Part shown: one piece after another, positions 31,318 to 38,774 of the stretch
Numbering within the stretch: position 1 is the stretch's first letter
Layout: each line of letters opens with the position of its first letter
Assembly: GCF_030409215.1 (NCBI RefSeq)
Contig: NZ_JAUFPL010000034.1
Span: 134,230-173,003 of the forward strand
Direction of reading: 5' to 3'
Length of the DNA: 38,774 nucleotides
Source of the DNA: Halomonas ramblicola
Lineage (GTDB): Bacteria; Pseudomonadota; Gammaproteobacteria; Pseudomonadales; Halomonadaceae
Position numbers and translations under genes: made by a program
Notes under the pieces: model-generated
Databases searched by the model: none
What the model saw: only the letters and a program-made list of their open reading frames with translations
Told to the model about the DNA's origin: nothing

Positions 31318-33234
31318 CTAGCGCCTCCGACGCTCGGCGGATGAGGGCATGGGATAGCGGAACTTCAGGAACTTCTGGGCATTGCTCAGCACCTGGAAGG
31401 CATCCTTGAGGGTATGACGCTCGCTGTCGCTGACGTTCTCCGGCTCGATGTTGTTGTCCGGCGTGCGCTCGTGCTGCAGGTCGATCACCTGGTGACGGAT
31501 GCGCGACATGCTGAGGAACTCCAGGGCATAGCGCAGCTTGTCACTCACGCCGGGGGCCAGCAACTGGGTACGGTCGATATCGTCGAGCCGCGAGAAGCTG
31601 TTCTGGGCCCGGGAGCCGCAGGCCAGGGCGTGGATGCGGATCAGGTCGGTGAGCGGGGCGGTGCCGCGCCGCTTGAGGTTGATCGAATTGTTGTGCTTGC
31701 CGTCCTTCTCCATCACGAAGGTGCGGAAGAAGCCCAGCGGCGGCGTGCGGTTCAGGGCGTTGCGGGCCATGGCGGCGAGAAACAGCTTGTGCTGCGGCGC
31801 CAGCTCGGCCACCAGGTCCTGGAGCTGCTCGACGAAGACGTTCTCGCCATACACCGGGTCCAGGTCGAAGAAGATCGAGCTGTGCAGCAGCCGCTCGGGG
31901 GTGGGGTCGCGGATCCAGTCGCGGAAGTAGCCCTTCCACACCGACAGCGGCTGACGCCACTGGGGGTTGGTGGCCATGATGTCGCCCTTGCAGTAGGGAT
32001 AGCCGGAGGCATCCAGGCCGTCGCTGACCCGTTTGGCCAGTTCGAGGAAGTAGGCGTCGTGGCGCTCGGGATCGAAATCGTCGGCGAGCACCAGGGCGTT
32101 GTCCTGGTCGGTGACGATGCTCTGCTCGTTGCGCGCCATGGAGCCCATGGCCATGAAGCAGTAGGCCACCGGCGGTGGCCCCAGTTCCGCCTCGGCCAGT
32201 TCCAGCAGCCTGCGGGTGAAGCTGCGCCCGATGGTGGAGAGCGCGCTGCCGATCATCCGCGAGTCGGCGCCGTCCTCCACCATGCGCACGAAGGTCGCAC
32301 TGACGTCCGGGCCGAGCCGGGCCAGCCCGGCGGCGCTGGGCTGGCTGTAGATGTTGTTGACCAGGTAGAGGCTGGAGTGGGTCTCGTAGCGGATGATGTC
32401 GGAGAGATGGACGATGCCCACCGGATGGCGGCGGTACATGACCGGCAGGTGGTGGATGTTGTTGCGCAACATGGTGAGCATCGCCTCGTAGACCGACTCG
32501 TCGGACTGTATGGCGATCGGCCGGCCGCCGATCACCTCGCCCACCGGCGTGTCGGGCGATAGCCCCTCGGCCACCACCCGCTTGCGGAAGTCGCTATCGG
32601 TGAGGATGCCGCGCACCTGCCAGGCCCGTTCCTCGCTGTCGCGGAAGGTGTAGCGCGGGTTGTCGCCGGGCGCATCGAGCACCAGTATCGCCGAGGCTCC
32701 GTAATCGGTGATCTGGCGGGCCGCCTCCTGCACCGTGGTGGAAGCCTCCACCATGACCGGGTAGCGCGTGACCAGCTTGCGCACCCGGGTGATCATCATG
32801 TCGTTGTTCTTCTTCTGCTGCTCCACCGCGCTCTCGAGACGGGGACGCAGCAACTCGACGAAGTCGGCGAAGTGCTCGTCCTCCTCGCAGAGCCGATGGA
32901 ACAGCGCCTCGGGGATGAAATAGATGAGGGTGTCTTCCATCGCCTGCACGGGATAACGGACCCGATGATTCCGGAGCAGGCTGAACTGGCCGAAGATGTC
33001 GCCTTCACCACGGCGATTGTAGAGCTCGCCGTTACGGCGATAGACCTCCACCGCACCGCTGCGCACGTAGGCGAGCTCGTGGATCTCCTGGTCCAGGGTG
33101 AAGATGTCGCTGCCGGCCTGGAAGTAGGCCACCTCGACCTGGCCGGCGATCTCGTCGAGCAGGTCGTCCGAGAGGGCATCGAAGGGCGGGAAGCGCCCCA
33201 TGTGCTGGCGGATCTCCAGCCATTCCACTTCCAT
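31318..33234 (-). CDS. cNMP-binding, CBS and DUF294 nucleotidyltransferase-like protein
   Basis: A 638-residue cytoplasmic signalling protein. Residues about 10-120 form a cyclic-nucleotide-binding domain (FPPFDALSDDLLDEIAGQVE, and GDIFGQFSLL). Two CBS motifs follow (ASTTVQEAARQITDYGASAI near 160; SDESVYEAMLTMLRNNIHHL near 240). The DUF294 nucleotidyltransferase core is FMAMGSMARNEQSIVTDQDN near 357, with the G-S and paired D residues of the superfamily, and the C-terminal DUF294_C helical part has RTPPLGFFRTFV and LKRRGTAPLTDLIRIHAL. The family resembles GlnD uridylyltransferases, but its target is not established. First gene of the operon with the exonuclease. Confidence 0.9.
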   Translation of the reverse strand: MEVEWLEIRQHMGRFPPFDALSDDLLDEIAGQVEVAYFQAGSDIFTLDQEIHELAYVRSGAVEVYRRNGELYNRRGEGDIFGQFSLLRNHRVRYPVQAMEDTLIYFIPEALFHRLCEEDEHFADFVELLRPRLESAVEQQKKNNDMMITRVRKLVTRYPVMVEASTTVQEAARQITDYGASAILVLDAPGDNPRYTFRDSEERAWQVRGILTDSDFRKRVVAEGLSPDTPVGEVIGGRPIAIQSDESVYEAMLTMLRNNIHHLPVMYRRHPVGIVHLSDIIRYETHSSLYLVNNIYSQPSAAGLARLGPDVSATFVRMVEDGADSRMIGSALSTIGRSFTRRLLELAEAELGPPPVAYCFMAMGSMARNEQSIVTDQDNALVLADDFDPERHDAYFLELAKRVSDGLDASGYPYCKGDIMATNPQWRQPLSVWKGYFRDWIRDPTPERLLHSSIFFDLDPVYGENVFVEQLQDLVAELAPQHKLFLAAMARNALNRTPPLGFFRTFVMEKDGKHNNSINLKRRGTAPLTDLIRIHALACGSRAQNSFSRLDDIDRTQLLAPGVSDKLRYALEFLSMSRIRHQVIDLQHERTPDNNIEPENVSDSERHTLKDAFQVLSNAQKFLKFRYPMPSSAERRRR

Positions 33235-33317
33235 GAGTCACGCTCCCGTCGCAGTCCCGTATGAGCCAAGTCTGGAAGCTCGCCTGAGCGGTGTAAAGTC
33301 TCACTCATCCACGAAAA

Positions 33318-33339
33318 CGGCCACCCCGGAGGGTGGCCG
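33318..33339 (-). terminator. Terminator of the DUF4168 gene
   Basis: CGGCCACCC (33318-33326) and GGGTGGCCG (33331-33339) with a four-base loop, followed on the minus strand by TTTTCGT. It lies 40 bases past the DUF4168 stop. Confidence 0.8.
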
Positions 33340-33378
33340 CCAGTTGCCGATGGGAGTCGGCGAGGGGTCGGGAGGGCC

Positions 33379-33774
33379 TTACGACTGGGCCATCTCCTGG
33401 ACGCGCTGCATCAGCTCGGGATCCTGCTGGATGGCCTGGCCGATGGCGTTGAAGGTATCCACGTCGAGACCACTGTCCTCGACCACCTCGACCATCTTCT
33501 CGTTGGCCTCCATGCGCACCTCCTGCTGGGCATCTTCATCCTCGGCAGACTGCAGGCGCTCGGTATACTCCTGGGAGATCACGGCGATCTCCTGGGAAGC
33601 GTCGGCGAACTGCTGCAGCTGGTCGTCGGAGAAGTCCTGAGCCGGGGCGGCCGCCTGCGGCTGCTCCTGGGCAGCGGCCGGATCCTGGGCCGGGTCCTGC
33701 TGGGCGTGGGCGGTGGCTGACATCAGGCCGGCACCGAGCAGGGCGGCAGAGAACAGGGCGGTCATCCGCTTCAT
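33379..33774 (-). CDS. Exported DUF4168 protein
   Basis: A 131-residue periplasmic protein. The ATG at 33774 follows GGAGG, and the signal peptide is MKRMTALFSAALLGAGLMSA then TAHA. A Gln/Pro/Ala linker (QQDPAQDPAAAQEQPQAAAP) leads to the DUF4168 domain: DFSDDQLQQFADASQEIAVI, then VEVVEDSGLDVDTFNAIGQA and QDPELMQRVQEM. The fold is a helical hairpin; the role is unknown. Single gene with its own terminator. Confidence 0.85.
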   Translation of the reverse strand: MKRMTALFSAALLGAGLMSATAHAQQDPAQDPAAAQEQPQAAAPAQDFSDDQLQQFADASQEIAVISQEYTERLQSAEDEDAQQEVRMEANEKMVEVVEDSGLDVDTFNAIGQAIQQDPELMQRVQEMAQS

Positions 33775-33942
33775 GAATACCTCCAAGGGTGTTGCGTCGT
33801 GAATGTGCCTCCCTGTGACGGCCCCGGTCACCGTGAGTTCACAGTGTTTTGTAATGAAAGGTATCTCATAGGGCGCCGCGCAAGGGTTGGCACCCGGCCA
33901 TCGCGACGCCATGATGCCCCTTTCCCCTCAGGACCCATCGTG

Positions 33943-34845
33943 ATGACAACGGACCGTCCCCGACACCTGTGGCTCGCCGCCATGCCGCTGCTGTTCGTGG
34001 CGCTGTGGAGCACCGGCTTCATCGGCGCCAAGTTCGGCCTGCCCTACGCCGAGCCCTTTACCTTCCTGTTCATCCGCTTCGTGCTGACCCTGGTGCTGCT
34101 GGTGCCCCTGGCGCACTGGCTCTCCGGCGAGTGGCCGCGGGGAGCGCGGCTATGGGGCCATGTCGCCGTGTCGGGCATGCTGGTCCACGGCGCTTACCTG
34201 GGTGGCGTCTTCTACGGCATCTTCCTCGGCATGCCGGCGGGGCTCGCCGCCCTGCTGGTGGGGCTGCAGCCGCTGCTCACCGCAGGCCTGGCGGGTCCCC
34301 TGCTGGGCGAGCGGCTGACCGCGGCGCAGTGGCTGGGACTGGTGATGGGGCTGGCGGGCATCGCCCTGGTGCTGGGCGGCAAGCTGGATCCGGGCGAGGC
34401 CCTGTTCCGGGGCTTCGGCCCGGGGGCGATCGCCGCAGTGCTGGTGGCGCTGGCGGGCATCTCCTGCGGCACCCTCTACCAGAAGCGCTTCTGCACGGGC
34501 ATGCCGCTGCTCTCCGGCACCGTGGTGCAGTACCTGGCCGCCGGCATCCTGCTGGGGCTGGGCGCCCTCCTCTTCGAGGAGCGCGGCGTGACCTGGACGC
34601 CGACCTTCGCCCTGACCCTGGGCTGGCTGGTGCTGGTGCTGTCGATCAGCGCCATCCTGCTGCTGATGGCGCTGATCCGCCGCGGCGAAGCCTCACGGGT
34701 GGCCAGCCTCTTCTACCTGGTGCCGCCGGTCACCGCCCTGCAGGCCTGGTGGCTGTTCGACGAGCGCCTGCCCCCGGCCTCCCTCCTCGGCATGGCCATC
34801 GCCATCGCCGGGGTGGTGCTCGTGGTCCGGGGACGGCCGCGCTGA
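33943..34845 (+). CDS. EamA-family (DMT) transporter
   Basis: A 300-residue inner-membrane permease with ten helices in two EamA repeats. Repeat one begins LLFVALWSTGFIGAKFGLPY, with the conserved R in FLFIRFVLTLVLLVPLAHWL; repeat two contains ISCGTLYQKRF and ends VTALQAWWLFDERLPPASLL and GMAIAIAGVVLV. Such proteins export amino acids or metabolites; the cargo here is unknown. The start is the ATG at 33943; GTG one codon earlier is an alternative. The stop is four bases from the stop of the convergent serine dehydratase gene. Confidence 0.88.
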   Translation: MTTDRPRHLWLAAMPLLFVALWSTGFIGAKFGLPYAEPFTFLFIRFVLTLVLLVPLAHWLSGEWPRGARLWGHVAVSGMLVHGAYLGGVFYGIFLGMPAGLAALLVGLQPLLTAGLAGPLLGERLTAAQWLGLVMGLAGIALVLGGKLDPGEALFRGFGPGAIAAVLVALAGISCGTLYQKRFCTGMPLLSGTVVQYLAAGILLGLGALLFEERGVTWTPTFALTLGWLVLVLSISAILLLMALIRRGEASRVASLFYLVPPVTALQAWWLFDERLPPASLLGMAIAIAGVVLVVRGRPR

Positions 34846-34849
34846 CCGC

Positions 34850-36229
<1,380 letters not shown>

Positions 36230-36280
36230 GGCTATTACCCTACAGAGTTGGGTGATTCGCAGACTGGCGTGAACGCCACG

Positions 36281-36404
36281 TGGTAGGAGGGCAACTTGTT
36301 GCGCGACTGGAGGCCGCAGGCCTCCCGGCGGTAACCAGCTGGCGGGCTTGCACACCGCCAGGCGCCTGACGGCGCCAATCGCCCGGCAGAGCCGGCCTCC
36401 TACA
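36281..36404. repeat. REP doublet (REPIN-like) between purU remnant and sdaA
   Basis: Two inverted units face each other: TGGTAGGAGGGCAACTTG (from 36281), and on the other strand TGTAGGAGGCCGGCTCTGCC (from 36404). Both have the pattern T-G-x-TAGGAGG, a hairpin and GCGA. Between them are two more hairpins, GGAGGCC/GGCCTCC and GGCGCC/GGCGCC. This is the form of REP/REPIN repeats of pseudomonads and relatives. It fills the gap upstream of sdaA, and no gene is present in 36230-36436. Confidence 0.7.
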
Positions 36405-36436
36405 GAACATCACGGCAAGTTGCGAAGTGTCTGGTC

Positions 36437-36663
36437 CTAGCGGTCGAAGACCACCGTGCGCTTGGCGTGCAGGAAGATGCGTCGCTCCACGTGCAGGGCG
36501 ACGGCCTGGGCCAGTGGCTATGGAAAGCGGCACTCGATATCGCGCCCCTTGGCCACCAGGTCCTCGGGATAGTCGGCGTGACTCACCGACACCACCCCCT
36601 GGGTGATGTGCCGAGCCGGCTCGGGTATTGCGCGGCCAGGATCCAGCGATTGTCGTCTGGCAT
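36437..36663 (-). pseudogene. purU: Internally deleted formyltetrahydrofolate deformylase (purU)
   Basis: The start is normal: GGAGAGG, then ATG at 36663 and PDDNRWILAAQYPSRLGT, the N-terminus of PurU. After 18 codons the sequence jumps to the C-terminus of the same protein, in another frame: VVSVSHADYPEDLVAKGRDI, then EC, a stop codon in place of a residue, and AQAVALHVERRIFLHAKRTV then VFDR and TAG at 36437. About 220 codons are missing and the rest is frameshifted. PurU frees formate from formyl-THF and is needed to clear one-carbon units during betaine breakdown, so its loss is notable. Confidence 0.85.
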
Positions 36664-36678
36664 GGTCGTGCCTCTCCT

Positions 36679-36702
36679 GACGGGACCGGACCCGGTCCCG
36701 TC
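36679..36702 (-). terminator. Hairpin between soxG and the purU remnant
   Basis: GACGGGACCG (36679-36688) and CGGTCCCGTC (36693-36702) are perfect 10-bp arms with a GACC loop, starting five bases past the soxG stop. There is no T-run. It could stabilise the sox mRNA 3' end or weaken readthrough. Confidence 0.55.
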
Positions 36703-36706
36703 ACTG

Positions 36707-37345
36707 TCAGGCCTGAACGCCGATGCCGTACTCCTCGCCGGCGTCCAGCAACCAGCGATAGGCATAGTCGGCAAAGCTTCTCCGTACCACCAGTTCCCAG
36801 CACGACTCGCTGGGACGGCGGACGATGACCGTGGTCTTGGCGAACACCGTGGTCACCCCCTTGCCCACCGGGAAGGCCAGCGGGTTCACGTCGTAGACCA
36901 CCGACTTCATCAACAGCTCCACGGCCGCCGGCCCCTCGAGCTCGAGCAGGGTCTGGCCACCGCTGACGTTGACGATGGCGTAGTGGGCATCGCCCAGGGC
37001 CTTGCGCAGCCCGAGTTCGAGGTCATGCTCCTCGCCGCCGGGTACGATCAGCAGCCACTCGTCCGGCGACAGCCACTGCACCGAGCGCTCGCCGCTCGCG
37101 TCCTGGCTCAGCGAGTTGGGCCGCGCCGGCAGGCCGAAGCCGAGCACCTCGCGCAGCGCCTCGTCGAGCACGATGGCGCCACCGCGCAGGATCAGGTGAC
37201 CCAGGAAGGCCCGCTCGCGCAACACCACCCGGCTGTGGCGTTGGGGGGCGGGAGCCCCCGAACGGTGGTAGGAGAAGGCCAGCGGCGACTCCGCCGCCAC
37301 CTGCCCGTGAGCGGCACGGGTATCGTAGAGATGGACCTTAGACAT
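36707..37345 (-). CDS. soxG: Sarcosine oxidase gamma subunit
   Basis: The 212-residue gamma subunit of the four-part sarcosine oxidase, which oxidises sarcosine to glycine and passes the methyl carbon to tetrahydrofolate. Family features: SPLAFSYHR near the N-terminus, LRERAFLGHLILRG, the central WLSPDEWLLIVPGGEE, then VVYDVNPLAFPVGKGVTTVF and VRRSFADYAYRWLLDAG. The ATG at 37345 overlaps the soxA stop by eight bases, so translation is coupled. Start and length are normal. Confidence 0.9.
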   Translation of the reverse strand: MSKVHLYDTRAAHGQVAAESPLAFSYHRSGAPAPQRHSRVVLRERAFLGHLILRGGAIVLDEALREVLGFGLPARPNSLSQDASGERSVQWLSPDEWLLIVPGGEEHDLELGLRKALGDAHYAIVNVSGGQTLLELEGPAAVELLMKSVVYDVNPLAFPVGKGVTTVFAKTTVIVRRPSESCWELVVRRSFADYAYRWLLDAGEEYGIGVQA

Positions 37346-38774
37346 GCTGACGCTCTCCCTTGGGGTCGACGAAGATGGGACTCACGATCTCGGCCGCGTG
37401 GACGCTGCCGTCAGCCATGGGCAAGTAGACGGTCTCGCCCATCCGCCGGTGGCCGCCCTTGACCACCGCCAGGGCGAAGCCGCTCTCGAGCGTCGGGCTG
37501 TAGTAGCTCGAGGTCACGTGGCCCACCATGGGCATGGGGATGGCGTGATCCGGATCGAAGACGATCTGGGCGCCCTCCTCCAGCACCACCGTCGGGTCCT
37601 TGGGCTTGAGGCCCACCAGTTGCTTGCGGTTCTCGCGCCGGGTATCGGGGCGCGACAGGGCGCGCTTGCCGATCCAGGAGTAGGGCTTGTCGTAGCCGAT
37701 GGCCCACTGCATGCCGAGATCCTCCGGGGTCACCGAACCGTCGGTATCCTGGCCGACGATGATGAAGCCCTTCTCGGCGCGCAGGACGTGCATGGTCTCG
37801 GTGCCATAGGGCGTCAGGCCATACTTGTCGCCGTGCTCGAACAGGGTCTTCCAGACGTGCATGGCGTAGTGGGCCTGGACGTTGATCTCGTAGGTCAGCT
37901 CGCCGGTGAAGGAGATGCGGAAGACGCGTGCCGGCACCCCGGCCACCTTGCCCTCGCGCCAGTCCATGAACTTGAAGGTGTCACGATCGAGATCGATGTC
38001 GGTCACTTCCGCGAGCAGCTTGCGCGCCTCCGGCCCGGTCACGGTCATGGTCGCCCAGTGATCGGTCACCGAGGTGAAGGTCACGTCCAGCTCGGGCCAC
38101 TCGGTCTGGTGCCACAGCTCCAGCCACTCCAGGATCGCCGCGGCGCCGCCGGTGGTGGTGGTCATCAGGAAGTGGTTGTCACCCAGGCAGCTGGTGACAC
38201 CGTCATCCATCACCATGCCGTCGTCCTTGCACATCAGCCCGTAGCGGCACTTGCCAACGGCGAGCTTCTCCCACTTGTTGGTGTAGATGCGTGCCAGGAA
38301 CTCCCGGGCATCGCGGCCCTGGATGTCGATCTTGCCCAGTGTGGAGGCGTCGAGGATGCCCACCGCCTCGCGCACCGCGCGACATTCGCGGGCCACCGCC
38401 TCGTGCAGCGTCTCACGCTTGCCGCTGACGCTCCTCGGGTAATACCAGGGGCGCTTCCACTGGCCCACGTCCTCGAACTCCGCACCGTGCTCCAGGTGCC
38501 ACTGGTGCAGCGCGGTGTAGCGCTCGGAGTCGAACAGCTCGCGGCAGTGGCGGCCGACGATGGCGCCGAAGGTCACCGGCGTGTAGTTGGGCCGGAACAC
38601 CGTGGTGCCCACCTCGGGGATCGACTTGCCCAGGCAGCGGGCGGCGATGGCCATGCCGTTGATGTTGCCGAGCTTGCCCTGGTCGGTGCCGAAGCCCATG
38701 GCGGTGTAGCGCTTGACGTGCTCGATGGACTCGAAGCCCTCGCGGGTGGCCAGTTCGATGGCCGCGGCGGTGAC
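37338..38774 (-). CDS. soxA: Sarcosine oxidase alpha subunit, 3' part (runs off the window)
   Basis: The C-terminal 478 residues of the large alpha subunit; the gene continues beyond 38774. The visible part starts in the linker (TREGFESIEHVKRYTAMGFG, then TDQGKLGNINGMAIAARCLG) and covers the aminomethyltransferase-like folate domain: RPNYTPVTFGAIVGRH, the YPRSVSGKRETLHEAVAREC stretch, DASTLGKIDIQGRDAREFLA and FMDWREGKVAGVPARVFRIS with ELTYEI. Near the end VGHVTSSYYSPTLESGFALA closes the GcvT-like fold. This domain takes the methyl group as methylene-THF. The NAD/FAD-binding N-terminal half is not in view, and soxB and soxD would be expected upstream. Confidence 0.92.
   Translation of the reverse strand, partial: VTAAAIELATREGFESIEHVKRYTAMGFGTDQGKLGNINGMAIAARCLGKSIPEVGTTVFRPNYTPVTFGAIVGRHCRELFDSERYTALHQWHLEHGAEFEDVGQWKRPWYYPRSVSGKRETLHEAVARECRAVREAVGILDASTLGKIDIQGRDAREFLARIYTNKWEKLAVGKCRYGLMCKDDGMVMDDGVTSCLGDNHFLMTTTTGGAAAILEWLELWHQTEWPELDVTFTSVTDHWATMTVTGPEARKLLAEVTDIDLDRDTFKFMDWREGKVAGVPARVFRISFTGELTYEINVQAHYAMHVWKTLFEHGDKYGLTPYGTETMHVLRAEKGFIIVGQDTDGSVTPEDLGMQWAIGYDKPYSWIGKRALSRPDTRRENRKQLVGLKPKDPTVVLEEGAQIVFDPDHAIPMPMVGHVTSSYYSPTLESGFALAVVKGGHRRMGETVYLPMADGSVHAAEIVSPIFVDPKGERQHV

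Noticed and set aside
36583..36774. 63-codon frame at the purU start taken as a complete small gene
   Set aside because: Its first 18 residues are the PurU N-terminus, and PurU C-terminal codons follow in another frame, so it is a deletion remnant.

Overview
The window looks like a moderately halophilic, high-GC gammaproteobacterium of the Halomonas type. The signs are a BCCT osmolyte transporter, a wrecked glycine-betaine ABC operon (proV...proX), sarcosine oxidase genes (soxA, soxG) with a purU remnant and an L-serine dehydratase, REP-like repeats, and strong G/C use at third codon positions outside the imported DNA. The genus is an inference; there is no rRNA or marker gene to settle it.

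Layout. 1-1410: the last codons of a gene resembling L-serine dehydratase, a small lipoprotein on the minus strand, then a promoter followed by two SAM-II/SAM-V-type riboswitches in tandem, the first joined to an intrinsic terminator and the second to a Shine-Dalgarno hairpin, in front of a broken gene; then a rhodanese. 1588-4046: a complete IS66-family insertion sequence (tnpA, tnpB, tnpC) with an 8-bp target duplication. 4183-16926: a genomic island in a tRNA-Ile2(CAU) gene, bounded by a 46-bp near-perfect repeat of the tRNA 3' end. It carries a type I restriction-modification locus read on the minus strand (hsdM, hsdS, a GIY-YIG/DUF4357 protein, a DUF3800 protein, hsdR) and an AT-rich PHP-ATPase of the TrlF type. 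No integrase is visible.

17084-22556: an exported protein, a SAM-dependent methyltransferase, a second fragment of the tRNA, an ABC exporter, remnants of a siderophore ATPase and a LysR regulator around a DoxX gene, and an AEC transporter. 22649-26734: a PQQ-type sugar dehydrogenase followed by a histidine kinase and a sigma54-dependent response regulator that overlap by GTGA. 26863-28634: two disordered acidic exported proteins and the internally deleted proVWX operon. 28845-33774: the BCCT transporter, a DnaQ-like exonuclease with a cNMP/CBS/DUF294 protein, and a DUF4168 protein. 33943-38774: an EamA transporter, L-serine dehydratase, a REP doublet, deleted purU, soxG and the 3' part of soxA.

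Two themes stand out. One is the island: a composite restriction locus with two extra putative nuclease-type genes between hsdS and hsdR, plus matched stem-loops ahead of hsdS and hsdR. The other is erosion of betaine and one-carbon genes: the riboswitch-controlled gene, proVWX and purU are all broken, while soxA/soxG, serine dehydratase and the BCCT transporter remain intact as far as they can be seen.
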